NCBI RefSeq assembly: GCF_014696625.1
Contig: NZ_JACJQL010000003.1
Coordinates: 1 to 64,000 of the forward strand
DNA from: Nostoc parmelioides FACHB-3921
GTDB taxonomy: Bacteria > Cyanobacteriota > Cyanobacteriia > Cyanobacteriales > Nostocaceae
Direction: 5' to 3'
DNA length: 64,000 nt
Below, in pieces: positions 37,280 through 47,119 of this stretch (position 1 is its first letter; each line of letters begins with the position of its first letter). The notes below the pieces were generated by a model. The model saw only the letters and a program-made list of their open reading frames with translations, ran no database searches and had not been told where the DNA came from. A program made the position numbers and the translations under genes.

Positions 37280-39463
37280 CTACGGACAACGTGGATGAAC
37301 GCCGCCTTGAGTGCAAATGTAAGCTAGTTGCTTGCCATCTAGATTTTTAGCTTGAGAAAAATCTACCCCTTTAACTACCGCAGATACAGAACCTAATTCT
37401 GGGGTTTGTACGAATTGATCTGCTGGGTCTTGTCTGCTAGGTGTGAGAATTGTGTCTTTAAAATCGGCACCGGCGACATTAGCTCCCCGCAAATCGACCA
37501 GACTTAAATCAGCATTTCGTAAGTTAGCATTTTCTAGTTGAGCAGAGCGTAAAATTGCGCCTGTCATGCGAGTAGCGCTGAGGTCAGCATTGCTGAGATT
37601 TGCCCGTTCTAAATCAGCGCCGGAGAGGTCGGAACTTTGCCAATCGGTTTTAGTTAAGTTGGCAAAGGATAATTGAGCGCCTATGGCGATGACTCGACTA
37701 AGACGCGCACCGTAGAGGTTGGCTTCTTGCAATTTAGCATCGCCTAAATCAGCCCCTGTCAAGCTGGCATTTTCTAAAACTGTACCCCGCAAATCAGCTC
37801 CTACTAATTGGGCGCTGCTGAGGTTAGCACCAATTAAGCGTGCATTGGATAAATTGGCTCTGTTGAGGGTGGCGCGGCTTAAATCGCTACGAGTCATGAG
37901 GACGCGGCTGAGGTTAGCATCAGTGAAATTGGCTTGTTTCATCTGGGCTTGACTTAAATCAGCGATCGCATCATCATAGGTGTCCCAGCGTCCATCGTCA
38001 CCGACACTGCGAAAACGGCTACCCTTAAAACTAGCTTGGTTAAGATTGGCAGATTTAAACTTAATACCTGATAAATCAATATTGTCTAAAACCAAGTTAA
38101 AAAAGGAACCACCCACAGTCCCACTTTGGCCTAGTTGAGTCCGGCTGAGATCAAGCCCTAAGGTTTTACCACTATAAACATTGAGAATTTTATTAATTGT
38201 CTGCTGGTTAACTTGTAAGCGTTTTTGTCGAACTTCCCGTTCTGGGGATGTGCTACCAACAGAGTCTAATTCTGTCGCCAAAAACTGATTTTTGTTTTGT
38301 AATTCGGGGATGGCGGCGGTTCCTACGCTGGTGAGTGCCTGTTGGATGGTATCTATGAGAATGGGGTTAGTTTCCTTCACCATCATGTCCGTCAAAAACT
38401 GGATAGATTGGAAATCTTTGAGACTACCCAAAGCCAAAATTGTCCTCTGACGGTCTTCAATGCTGGCTCCAGACTCAGGACTTAATTGTTTTACAAGTTC
38501 CAAGAACTGCTGACTGTTAATTTTCTGCGATTCCCGATTTCCTTGCTGAGTTTGGATATAAACTTGAGTCCCAATTAAAGTAGCCAGTACAGCCGTCATA
38601 CTGGTAAGGGCAACACCAAATAAGGTGAGGCTGGGGTTTTGCTGCATCCGTCGCCACAAGGAAATCAAGCTACTGTTGTCTGTGGTGATGACTTCTGCTT
38701 GGGGATAGCTCATAGCCATTGCAGTTGTAGCTAAGGCAGCATTTCCTTCCTCAGGTTGAGGACTGACACCAGATAAACCTCGTCCACTTGAGGCTAAATC
38801 TGGGGATGATACAGGGCGATTGGCATCGACTACATAAGTACCCGCCAACCAATCATGTAAGGCCTTTCGTCCCCGGCGTGCGGGTAAAGCCAAAGCCTCA
38901 CCCATAACCATTAACACTGCCAATGATGTAAACAATCCCAAATTAGGAAAAGCAAAACTGTAGCGCCAGAGAATGTAAGCAACAGACATAGGTACAGTCC
39001 AGCGACCAATACCTTCACGGACGACAACGGCGGCTAAACCTGGGGAAGTGCCTTCTTCATTAACTACCTTCACCCCAAACCAACGCTTGGGCAGAGTACT
39101 ACCTGTTTTTGCTAGTAAGTATAATTGCCACCAGGAAAGAGCTGTGGGTGCTAACAAAGCTAACATCCATAAGTAGTTAGTCGGCCAAGCTACATTTCGT
39201 ATACCATAGTCTGCCGGTAATGCCAAAGGTCTGGCGATCGCTCTTTCTGTAACTACTAATGCTGGGTTGAGGGGTTCTCGATTAATATCACTTCTGGAAT
39301 TGATATATACCCCTAGACCAAAAGGAACCAAGCCAGTGGTGGCTAATAAGGTAATTTCCGTTGCCCAAGCGGCCAAGCGCCTTGTGGCTAGGGGTAGTGA
39401 ATTTGGTTTTGCTAAATTTTTGCTTGGTGGATTATTACTTTTTTTAACAATTGGAGTCGTCAT
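37280..39463 (-). CDS. RDD-domain / pentapeptide-repeat membrane protein
   Basis: A 727-residue fusion from ATG 39463. Residues about 20-225 form an RDD membrane domain (LATRRLAAWATEITLLATTG, KRWFGVKVVNEEGTSPG, GRKALHDWLAGTYVVD). One more helix lies near 280 (LTLFGVALTSMTAVLATLIG). A HEAT-like helical stretch follows (ILALGSLKDFQSIQFLTDMM). From about 445 to 700 there are some 35 pentapeptide units of A(D/N)LxX type (LSRADLSRATLNRANLS), which fold as a quadrilateral beta-helix. The protein ends QGGVHPRCP. The function of this cyanobacterial architecture is unknown. Confidence 0.85.
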   Translation of the reverse strand: MTTPIVKKSNNPPSKNLAKPNSLPLATRRLAAWATEITLLATTGLVPFGLGVYINSRSDINREPLNPALVVTERAIARPLALPADYGIRNVAWPTNYLWMLALLAPTALSWWQLYLLAKTGSTLPKRWFGVKVVNEEGTSPGLAAVVVREGIGRWTVPMSVAYILWRYSFAFPNLGLFTSLAVLMVMGEALALPARRGRKALHDWLAGTYVVDANRPVSSPDLASSGRGLSGVSPQPEEGNAALATTAMAMSYPQAEVITTDNSSLISLWRRMQQNPSLTLFGVALTSMTAVLATLIGTQVYIQTQQGNRESQKINSQQFLELVKQLSPESGASIEDRQRTILALGSLKDFQSIQFLTDMMVKETNPILIDTIQQALTSVGTAAIPELQNKNQFLATELDSVGSTSPEREVRQKRLQVNQQTINKILNVYSGKTLGLDLSRTQLGQSGTVGGSFFNLVLDNIDLSGIKFKSANLNQASFKGSRFRSVGDDGRWDTYDDAIADLSQAQMKQANFTDANLSRVLMTRSDLSRATLNRANLSNARLIGANLSSAQLVGADLRGTVLENASLTGADLGDAKLQEANLYGARLSRVIAIGAQLSFANLTKTDWQSSDLSGADLERANLSNADLSATRMTGAILRSAQLENANLRNADLSLVDLRGANVAGADFKDTILTPSRQDPADQFVQTPELGSVSAVVKGVDFSQAKNLDGKQLAYICTQGGVHPRCP

Positions 39464-39523
39464 TTTTAGATAATTCCCTTTAAGTTTATTCTTTTGCCGC
39501 ATTCCGGCATCGTTAACATAAGA

Positions 39524-39850
39524 CTATTGCTTATTTTGAGAATTGCCAGAGACCAAAAATTTGTATCCAAGATACACTAACCCGGCTAACAGCGCCAAAG
39601 ATATTGCCGATACAACGACTTTTAACACCATTTGGGCGATCGCTATGCCTAATACTACCGACACACCCACAACTATTAGCTTTTTTGTCCCGGATAAGCC
39701 ATTAAACCAGAGTTGTAATTTCTGAAAACTAGCGTTCTGATTTAGCCAATTCAATGGCGAGTTTTTTTCTGGTGCTGGAGACTGGGCATTCATATCCGCT
39801 TCTAGCTGGCGGAGACGACGCTCTAAATCATCTTCTGGTTGAGGACTCAT
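39524..39850 (-). CDS. Small membrane protein of unknown function
   Basis: A 108-residue protein. It has a charged N-terminal helix (DDLERRLRQLEADMNAQ) and two transmembrane helices (LIVVGVSVVLGIAIAQMVL and VVSAISLALLAGLVYLGYKF). It precedes the RDD/pentapeptide gene on the same strand with a gap of about 60 nt, so co-expression is likely. No family recognised. Confidence 0.65.
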   Translation of the reverse strand: MSPQPEDDLERRLRQLEADMNAQSPAPEKNSPLNWLNQNASFQKLQLWFNGLSGTKKLIVVGVSVVLGIAIAQMVLKVVVSAISLALLAGLVYLGYKFLVSGNSQNKQ

Positions 39851-40216
39851 GAATCTTTTTTTACCTCAGTTAAGATATTTAACAACGGAATTTGGGATGA
39901 GAGAAATGTAAGAAGCTAGCAGCAGGGGCAATACGCTTCGGTTAAGGCAATACTGCCCCAATTCCTAATTCTTCCCAATCCCCATTACCCCTTATCCCCA
40001 GAAGGGCCCCCACCTTCCCATTCCCTCTTTTCAATACAGCTATCCTATTAATTAGACACTTTATCTAATCTTTAACATTTAGCCATATATTCATTAAATT
40101 AGTAGATAAAATTTTATACAATCTATTTTGGAACATAGACGTAATAGCAACGTCTTTTAACTCAGACTATTTACTACATATATCGCTCTAAAAATAGTCG
40201 GGAGCATTAATTTATT
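39851..40216. other. Divergent intergenic region
   Basis: It holds promoter space for the divergent small membrane-protein gene and the secreted-protein gene at 40217. A CCCCAATT/CCCCATTACCCC tract near 39956-40000 is a degenerate CCCCAAT-type heptamer region. No gene seen. Confidence 0.5.
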
Positions 40217-40678
40217 ATGAAGAAGTTTAGCCTATTTAAAGTTGTTCCCGCAGCTTTAGCGATGATTTTAGCATCAAGTCAAGCTAATTTAGCTCAAGTA
40301 CCATCAATTCAGATCAATCGGAAATTGCCTTCAGAACCATTGGTTTTGAGTGGTCAGTCTGGTGGAACAGTCAAAAGCAATTGCGGCAATGTCGCTGCTA
40401 CAGCCAATCAAATTATCCAAGTTACAGAAGCACTACCTTATTTACGATTGACCGTTGAAGGTCAAGGTAAGCCCACATTATTGATTGATGGGCCTGGTGG
40501 GCGTTTCTGTGTTATGGCAGATACTTACTCAGGCAGTAAAGCTGAACTATCAGGTTATTGGCAGTCAGGAAGATACTCACTAAAAGTAGGCAATTTATTA
40601 CCAGGACAGCATAATTACAACCTCTCAATTTCCCAAGAAAAGCTGCCAAATAGCAGCAAAAGTATCCAATCTCGGTAA
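40217..40678 (+). CDS. Small secreted protein of unknown function
   Basis: A 153-residue protein with a signal peptide (VVPAALAMILASSQANLAQ). The mature part is beta-rich (LVLSGQSGGTVKSNCGNVA, LRLTVEGQGKPTLLIDGPGG, GYWQSGRYSLKVGNL) with two Cys that could form a disulfide. It resembles cyanobacterial periplasmic beta-sandwich proteins, but I cannot name a family. GGGAGC 10 nt upstream may be the ribosome site. Confidence 0.65.
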   Translation: MKKFSLFKVVPAALAMILASSQANLAQVPSIQINRKLPSEPLVLSGQSGGTVKSNCGNVAATANQIIQVTEALPYLRLTVEGQGKPTLLIDGPGGRFCVMADTYSGSKAELSGYWQSGRYSLKVGNLLPGQHNYNLSISQEKLPNSSKSIQSR

Positions 40679-40726
40679 ATTGGGGGTTGGGAAGAAGCAG
40701 AGGAGCAGAAAACTCTGAACAATATA

Positions 40727-40761
40727 ACTTACCCATGAAAACGAAACATCAAGGGTTTGGA
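40727..40761 (+). repeat. Family C half-copy
   Basis: ACTTACCCATGAAAACGAAA and CATCAAGGGTTTGGAC match the left half of the family C elements at 26151 and (inverted) 41338. The right half is missing; the Cys-rich gene ends just after it. Confidence 0.65.
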
Positions 40762-40767
40762 CAAAGA

Positions 40768-40962
40768 TTAGTGCTTGCTTTTAAAACTAGACAGACAAGC
40801 TTCTAAGTGCGGACAGTCTTCGCACTGAATTTCTTTACCAGGGTTAGCACATCCACAAGGAGGATTAACAAAACAATCATTTGCATTTGTGGGAAATAAA
40901 TGCTTTTTGCATAGCAATTGTAAGGCGGCTTCATGTAGACAAAAAATACAATCTTGCACCAT
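40768..40962 (-). CDS. Very small Cys-rich protein
   Basis: A 64-residue protein from ATG 40962, chosen because AAGGA lies about 7 nt upstream; ATG 40968 and 41004 are alternatives. It has nine Cys: CIFC near the start, LLC, NDC, PPCGC, and QCEDC with a final AC. The pattern suggests zinc or Fe-S binding (inference). It follows the 66-residue gene by 23 nt on the same strand. No family recognised. Confidence 0.55.
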   Translation of the reverse strand: MVQDCIFCLHEAALQLLCKKHLFPTNANDCFVNPPCGCANPGKEIQCEDCPHLEACLSSFKSKH

Positions 40963-40985
40963 TTTCATTTCCTTATAAGGTGAAG

Positions 40986-41186
40986 TTATGACGCTACTGA
41001 CCACCTAATCCAAGCTGAAACTTTGTCTTCCACTACAAACACTCGTTTTTGCGAATTAGCAGTTTCGGCCACCAGCACTTTCAGTGTCACCGTATCTATA
41101 TTGTTAATCAGGTAGTTTCCATAACCAACAACTTTTCCCCAATGCCCAGTTTGTTGATTAAGTACATAATCTCCTGTGGAGAACAT
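40986..41186 (-). CDS. Small conserved hypothetical protein
   Basis: A 66-residue, beta-rich protein (FSTGDYVLNQQTGHWGKVVG, TVTLKVLVAETANSQKRVFV) with a KOW/SH3-like look (VLNQQTGHWGKVVGYG). It precedes the Cys-rich gene and probably shares its transcript. Function unknown. Confidence 0.55.
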   Translation of the reverse strand: MFSTGDYVLNQQTGHWGKVVGYGNYLINNIDTVTLKVLVAETANSQKRVFVVEDKVSAWIRWSVAS

Positions 41187-42368
41187 AACAGTATTACAAC
41201 TATTAAAAATAGATTTAACATACTATATTGATTGTGGATGAACAGTTTGGTAAAAGCCTCATACTTGTAGATTGTTCTAATTGAAACTCTAGAAATATAT
41301 TCTAGTTCCTTACTCTCTGCCTTTGGATATAATCAGAACTTACGCACACTGGTTGTCTATTGAGACTAGGTATAAGGGGATAAGTGCCAAACCCTTGACT
41401 TTTAGTTTTCATGGGTAAGTCTTAACATCTGTGCAACTTTTTTCTCGTCTTTACGTCTCACATTGACAATACCTAATTACTTACCGTAGATATTGCCTAA
41501 GCTATACTATTTGCTACGCTGTGTAAATAGTTAGCCTAACATTCTCATAAAAATCCCATCATAATCGCTGTGAAAATTGCATTCATAGTTGATTAAGTGG
41601 CAGATAAAAGGAGTAAATGCTGATAATCACTAATTATTGGTGCAAATAGCAAAAATACTCAATTTATTTTCAGTAAAATCACCCTTATTGAAATTAAGCT
41701 GTTGAGTTTATGCTAGCGTTTCAAAGATTACTTGCTAGTCTCCGTTTTCCGATCTTATCTTGCATTAATTTATAGCTGGATGTATTGCTGTGATTAGTTT
41801 ATAGGTAATTGGCTTTCTCAAGCACAGCATTTAATCTTTCAGTGGTGTACAATATATAGTCCTTGCGAAGTATTGACTTTTTGCTGATTGTAATTATTCA
41901 TATTGCATATTTTCACAAAAAGTTATAAATTATTAATTTATAGGGGAAAATGAGTCTTAAAAACTAAATCCTAATTCATTAAGGATATGAGGAGCCACTA
42001 AGACTTCATCTAAACCTTAAATAGCCCCAAAGATATGTTTTTATTTGGTAAAGCAGAGTTCCAGAAATAATCATGGAACGATGGATAATCTAAAAATATA
42101 TCTTCGTAGTGCAGTTTTTAGTAATCATTCGATAAGTTGAGGTAATTAATTGCAGTTATAGCTGTAACTTATCACAAGTATCAGTGATTGCTAGTAAATT
42201 AATTGTGCATTCAGAATTATAAAAATCAACGGCTTGAAAAATTTATAGTCGGTTGTTATCTCAATTGATGTAGGCTATTTAAACAATTATCTTTGCTATT
42301 TCAGTAAAGGTAACACTACCAAAGCGCATCTACCAACAATTTACACCCCCAATGGAGTTAATCTGGCG
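41187..42368. other. Long intergenic region upstream of invertase
   Basis: Nearly 1.2 kb, very AT-rich. A family C element lies at 41338-41420. I see no gene; the 22-codon frame at 41711 has no support. A long 5' leader or small RNAs cannot be excluded. Confidence 0.5.
41338..41420 (-). repeat. Dispersed element, family C copy 2
   Basis: An 83-bp unit with near-perfect inverted ends (ACTTACGCA and TGGGTAAGT). Read on the minus strand it gives CATGAAAACTAAAAGTCAAG then GGTTTGG and TAGTCTCAATAGAC, matching 26151-26271 with a shorter middle. Confidence 0.75.
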
Positions 42369-43820
42369 ATGCAGAAGCTAAACGGACTGCTAACGAATGA
42401 CATTATAGAAGAATCAGCATGGGAAGCTCTAGAACAATCGATTTTATATTATCAAGGTCGTCCAGTAGGGACGGTTGCAGCCTTTGATGCTTCTGTAGAA
42501 GCATTAAATTATGACCAATGTTTTGTGAGAGATTTTGTTTCATCAGCCCTAATTTTTTTGATTAAGGGTAAAACAGATATTGTCCGCAATTTTCTAGAAG
42601 AAACATTAAAATTACAGCCTAAAGATAGACAGTTAGATGCTTATAAGCCAGGGCGGGGATTAATTCCTGCTAGCTTTAAAGTAGTTTCAGATAATGGTGA
42701 AGAATATTTAGAAGCGGATTTTGGTGAACACGCGATCGCACGGGTTACACCAGTTGATTCTTGTTTATGGTGGATTCTTTTATTGCGTGCTTATGTAGTA
42801 GCTACCAAAGATTTTTCTCTAGCATATCAGCCAGAATTCCAAACAGGTATTCGGTTAATTATGGAAATATGCTTGGCAAATCGTTTTGATATGTATCCAA
42901 CATTATTGGTTCCTGATGGTGCCTGCATGATTGACCGTCGTTTAGGTATTTACGGTCATCCTTTGGAACTACAAGTCTTATTTTATTCGGCGTTACGTGC
43001 AGCCCGTGAAATGTTAATTTGTCAAGGAAATCAAGATGTTGTTGAAGCAATTGATAACCGCCTACCACTTTTATGCGCCCATATCCGCCAACATTACTGG
43101 ATAGATATTAATCGCTTAAATGCAATTTATCGATTCAAGAGTGAAGAATACGGTAAAGCAGCAGTCAACTTATTTAACATTTATGTAGACTCAATTCCCT
43201 ATTACGAATTAGATAAATGGTTGCCTAAAAAAGGTGGTTATTTAGCTGGTAATGTTGGCCCTTCTCAGTTGGATACTCGCTTTTTTGCTCTGGGTAATTT
43301 GATGGCGATTATTTCTGACTTAGCCACAGAGGAACAGTCACAAGCCATCATGACGCTCATCGAAGATAGATGGGATGATTTGGTAGGAGATATGCCAATG
43401 AAAATCTGCTACCCAGCTTTAGAAGATGAAGAATATAGAATTGTTACAGGGTGCGACCCGAAAAATATACCTTGGTCGTATCACAATGCAGGAAGTTGGC
43501 CAGTTTTGATGTGGATGCTAGCAGCAGCATCTGTAAAAGCTGGTAAACCTTATATAGCAGGTAAAGCCATTGAAATTGCTCAAGCACGCCTTTTAGAAGA
43601 TGAGTGGCCAGAGTATTACGATGGCAAAAAAGGACGACTCATAGGTAAACAAGCCAGAAAATATCAAACCTGGACAATAGCTGGCTTTTTATTGGCGGCG
43701 GAATTGATGAAAAATCCTTCTCATTTATCATTAATTAGCTTTGATAAACTACCATCAGAATTGGTTTCCAGAGCGTGTGAGTTTGAAATTGGCAGTGTAG
43801 ATGCTTCTATATCTCGATGA
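42369..43820 (+). CDS. Alkaline/neutral invertase (GH100)
   Basis: A 483-residue glycoside hydrolase that splits sucrose to glucose and fructose in the cytoplasm. GH100 motifs visible: [63 protein letters not shown], and [19 protein letters not shown] near the C-terminus. Length fits cyanobacterial Inv proteins; Anabaena has two such enzymes (InvA, InvB) and I cannot tell which this is. It has its own terminator at 43861. Confidence 0.93.
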   Translation: MQKLNGLLTNDIIEESAWEALEQSILYYQGRPVGTVAAFDASVEALNYDQCFVRDFVSSALIFLIKGKTDIVRNFLEETLKLQPKDRQLDAYKPGRGLIPASFKVVSDNGEEYLEADFGEHAIARVTPVDSCLWWILLLRAYVVATKDFSLAYQPEFQTGIRLIMEICLANRFDMYPTLLVPDGACMIDRRLGIYGHPLELQVLFYSALRAAREMLICQGNQDVVEAIDNRLPLLCAHIRQHYWIDINRLNAIYRFKSEEYGKAAVNLFNIYVDSIPYYELDKWLPKKGGYLAGNVGPSQLDTRFFALGNLMAIISDLATEEQSQAIMTLIEDRWDDLVGDMPMKICYPALEDEEYRIVTGCDPKNIPWSYHNAGSWPVLMWMLAAASVKAGKPYIAGKAIEIAQARLLEDEWPEYYDGKKGRLIGKQARKYQTWTIAGFLLAAELMKNPSHLSLISFDKLPSELVSRACEFEIGSVDASISR

Positions 43821-43860
43821 ATTTTCATTTACACTCATATGCTCTAAAATTTTATTGCGT

Positions 43861-43890
43861 AACCCCTTGTAATTGCCAGGGGTTTTTTTA
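43861..43890 (+). terminator. Rho-independent terminator after invertase
   Basis: AACCCCT (43861-43867) pairs with AGGGGTT (43878-43884) over a 10-nt loop, followed by TTTTT. It lies 41 nt past the stop. Confidence 0.8.
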
Positions 43891-43921
43891 TGAGAAATCA
43901 GTACATCCATCTGAGCAAGTG

Positions 43922-44977
43922 TCAAATACCCTTAAATCCTATATCCATTTCTACCTTTTGTTCTGCGGGAGTTGAAGCAATTGGAGATTTATGAGAAGTT
44001 TGACGGCTTTTGCTAACTTGGCTGAGAAAAATACCTAACATAATCAAGCCACCACCAAGATATTGAGCCATAGTCGGTACTTCACCTAATATGAAATAAG
44101 CTGCCACAATACCTGCAATTGGGGTAAACGAAGCAACTAAGGATGCTGTAGAGACAGTAGAAGTTTTCAACCCTATAAGCCAGAATGACTGACCTACAAC
44201 CACAATCAAACCACCATAAAAGAACATCCATTGCCACAAGAATGGTGAGAAGACATCAGCAAAATGATCTCTACCATAGAGTACTAGAGCAATAAAGAAA
44301 AAGATGACGGTTCCCAGTGCAGTCCGAAAGATGCTGTAAATCCCTAAAGGGATATGAGCCAAATATTTTTTACCGATAATTGTAGAAATAGCTAAAGCGA
44401 TAGACCCTACGGCTACTAGAAATTCGCCTACACCCAATTGCCAACCTCCCATATTCATCATGCCTGACCCTGGAGGTTGGAGGATAATAGTTAGGATAAC
44501 ACCAGTAAATGCAGCGATCGCTCCGATAAATTCTCCAAAATTGATTCGCTCTTTTAACAACCAAACCGATAAAGCCAAAGCAAGAGTTGGTTCTAAGCGT
44601 CCCACCAAAATCACATTATTCACCCCTGTGAGTGACAATGCTTGAAAAATCAAGCCAGGCGCTAGCGCTCCTGATAAGATGGCTACTGCTGTTAAACCAA
44701 GCCAATCCTTCTTTGACAGTTGCACTAAAGTAGCTTTGTTCCACTGTTTGCTATGGATGAGGAGCATCACCATCAAGGCGCATAAGTTCCCCACAAACAA
44801 AACATTACATAAAGAAATGGGATTGCGTCCATCAATAAAGTGACGATCGCCAATTTCTGTGAGCTTTCGGGTAACTGCACTAGATGCACCAAAAATGAAG
44901 ATGGCTAGCCAAAGATATACTTGTCCAGAAACTCTGCGGATTAGGCGATGTCGTCCTCTAAATTTAATCACAATCAC
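43922..44977 (-). CDS. EamA/DMT-family transporter
   Basis: A 351-residue membrane protein with about ten helices in two EamA repeats, e.g. VYLWLAIFIFGASSAVTRKL and GVILTIILQPPG; the second repeat has TIIGKKYLAHIPLGIYSIFR, ASFTPIAGIVAAYFILGEVP and YLGGGLIMLGIFLSQ. Family members export or import amino acids, nucleosides or sugars phosphates; the substrate is unknown. It is convergent with the invertase gene. Confidence 0.85.
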   Translation of the reverse strand: MIVIKFRGRHRLIRRVSGQVYLWLAIFIFGASSAVTRKLTEIGDRHFIDGRNPISLCNVLFVGNLCALMVMLLIHSKQWNKATLVQLSKKDWLGLTAVAILSGALAPGLIFQALSLTGVNNVILVGRLEPTLALALSVWLLKERINFGEFIGAIAAFTGVILTIILQPPGSGMMNMGGWQLGVGEFLVAVGSIALAISTIIGKKYLAHIPLGIYSIFRTALGTVIFFFIALVLYGRDHFADVFSPFLWQWMFFYGGLIVVVGQSFWLIGLKTSTVSTASLVASFTPIAGIVAAYFILGEVPTMAQYLGGGLIMLGIFLSQVSKSRQTSHKSPIASTPAEQKVEMDIGFKGI

Positions 44978-45229
44978 ATTACAGCAATAAAAGCATCATT
45001 CGTTATATTAAGTTACTTCAATCTAGTTAAAAATGAGGTTTTGCTGAGAGTAGGCTTAAATAAGGATGTGACTTGGAGGATGATGTGAATTTCTGAAAAA
45101 ATGCTGAGAATTAACTTAATAGAATTAATAGATAAACTCAGGAAAATCATGAATTGGTTTCAATAATCTCTCAGTCCTCAGTGCGATAGTTTGGATGTTC
45201 GAGATAAGTCAAACATCCAGGAGTCACTA

Positions 45230-45589
45230 ATGAAACTCGCGCCATTAATTACAACTTTTGCATTGACTGGTTTTTTAACGGTTTGGGATGCACCATTAAA
45301 AGTAATCAATCCTGCATTAGTTCAAGCATCGGCTCAAGAATTATCAGTAAGTCAGAAAATATCATTAGTTACTAAGAATAAGGGTCAGATTGGTGGTGGT
45401 GATCAGTTGCGTCGTTTCTTTTTTGGAGATTTGGAACCAATTGGAATTCAACCAGGTGGAGCGGGTCATGTAGTTAACCTTTATAACAAAGCCAACAATG
45501 TGACATTCTCTTATTGTTCAACTTATGATGTAGTTGTTGCGGTTAAGAAAGGTAAAATCACTAAATTTGAACCTAATGAAGTGAAGTAG
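45230..45589 (+). CDS. Small secreted protein of unknown function
   Basis: A 119-residue protein from ATG 45230 with AGGAG 6 nt upstream; the upstream ATG at 45191 lacks this. Signal peptide LITTFALTGFLTVWDAP. Mature part is short and basic (GDQLRRFFFGDLEPIGIQPG, FSYCSTYDVVVAVKKGKI). No family recognised. A hairpin with an 11-bp stem follows at 45637-45672. Confidence 0.6.
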   Translation: MKLAPLITTFALTGFLTVWDAPLKVINPALVQASAQELSVSQKISLVTKNKGQIGGGDQLRRFFFGDLEPIGIQPGGAGHVVNLYNKANNVTFSYCSTYDVVVAVKKGKITKFEPNEVK

Positions 45590-45636
45590 TTAGGGGGCTG
45601 TATAGAAAAAATAATTAACAGTCTTATTGCTGAATT

Positions 45637-45674
45637 AGGGAAAAATGGAAATAAGCGTTATCATTTTTCCCTTT
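45637..45674 (+). terminator. Hairpin terminator after 45230-45589
   Basis: AGGGAAAAATG (45637-45647) pairs exactly with CATTTTTCCCT (45662-45672). Only a short T-run follows, so termination is probable but not certain. Confidence 0.5.
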
Positions 45675-45802
45675 AATTGTTTTGTCATATGTTTTTCTAT
45701 TTAATTCTCATGAAGTTACAGCCGTAGTCAGATGTATTAAAACATTAAGTTACGATGAAACTCTGATAAAACAAGGCTTTCAAGTCTATTAACCGTCAAC
45801 AG

Positions 45803-47119
45803 CTATATCTTGTAAATGTGATCTTTACCGACTTCTAAATGTGCCAAATTATTAAAAGTAGCTATAGGCAATTGCACACTCACTATAGTACCTTTTGTTA
45901 TATCAGACTCAATAGATAATTTTCCATAATGAGCATGGACTATACGTTGGGCAATGGCGAGTCCTAAACCAGTACCATGAGGTTTTGTAGAAAAGAATGG
46001 CTGAGTTAATTTTGATAAAACCTCTGGGGAAATTGGTTCGCCACTATTACAAATATTTATACAGACTTGCTCTGGCGATGAAATATTTACTTCCCATTTA
46101 ACAATGTCTCCGGCTGCAATTACCTCACAGGCATTACGGACAATATTAATAAAAACTTGTTTTAGCTTATCTTTATCTGCTAATATTTTTACTGGAGTTA
46201 ATGATGGAATAAATTCAATTTTACGTGAGAGTGCTTCTGGCATTTCACATACTAATACGAGTAATTCACTAATGAATTTATTAACTTCTAATTCACATAT
46301 TTGTAAAACTTGAGGTTTTGCATAAAGTAAAATTTCACTTAGTAGATTGTCTAAGCGGTAAGCTTCACTAACCGCTAAGGATAATCGCTCTTGAGCATCT
46401 GATGACAAAATAGTTTTTTGAGAATATTTTAATCCCATGATCATTGTAGTTAAAGGATTGCGAATCTCATGCACAATCATGGCAGCAAATTCACCCATAG
46501 CTGCTAGTCTTTCCTTTTCTACAAGCTTGGTTTGTGTCGCTTTTAATTCTGCTGTACGTTTTTCTACTTCCACTTCCAAAATATGATTAAATTGGCACTG
46601 CTCCTTATATAAGCGATAATTATCAATAGCTGTAGCAGCACGTTCAGCAAATAGTTCCGTAAACTGAATTTCTTCTGGACTAAACTCTCGTGATTCGTGA
46701 TGAAATGAGCAGATAGTGCCAATTACTTCACCTTCAGCCGTCCGTAACGGTATCCCTAAATAAGCTCGATAACCTTCTGGAGGCTGACCATACTCTGGAT
46801 GTTTACTTGTATCTTCTACTACTAGAGAGTTACCAGTTTCGATAACAGTGTTAGTTAGGGAACCATGTAGCGAATAGACGTGTTCCCCTACACCCATATT
46901 AATATTACTGGCTAGGACTTTCTCAAATCCTTGTTGACACAATGTGACTACCGACCAATCTACATTCAGTAACTTGCTGACTCCACAGGCAATGTTAAAC
47001 AGGTAGCCACTTAGTTCTCCAGTCCGATAGTTTAAAGATGATAAAAGAGCGATCGCCAGTCGCTCACGTTGCCACATTTGATTTTGCAAGAAAATTCCAT
47101 CATCAATGGCTTTAACCAT
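45803..47119 (-). CDS. GAF-domain sensor histidine kinase
   Basis: About 438 residues from ATG 47119 (ATG 47134 is also open). A GAF domain spans about residues 20-170 (SKLLNVDWSVVTLC, IETGNSLVVEDTSKHPEYG, YLGIPLRTAEGEVIGTIC). A coiled linker leads to HisKA with H-box VHEIRNPLT (His222 counted from 47134), then HATPase_c with the N-box NIVRNACEV and G-box HGTGLGLAIAQRIV. Soluble; ligand unknown. No response regulator is adjacent. Confidence 0.9.
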   Translation of the reverse strand: MVKAIDDGIFLQNQMWQRERLAIALLSSLNYRTGELSGYLFNIACGVSKLLNVDWSVVTLCQQGFEKVLASNINMGVGEHVYSLHGSLTNTVIETGNSLVVEDTSKHPEYGQPPEGYRAYLGIPLRTAEGEVIGTICSFHHESREFSPEEIQFTELFAERAATAIDNYRLYKEQCQFNHILEVEVEKRTAELKATQTKLVEKERLAAMGEFAAMIVHEIRNPLTTMIMGLKYSQKTILSSDAQERLSLAVSEAYRLDNLLSEILLYAKPQVLQICELEVNKFISELLVLVCEMPEALSRKIEFIPSLTPVKILADKDKLKQVFINIVRNACEVIAAGDIVKWEVNISSPEQVCINICNSGEPISPEVLSKLTQPFFSTKPHGTGLGLAIAQRIVHAHYGKLSIESDITKGTIVSVQLPIATFNNLAHLEVGKDHIYKI

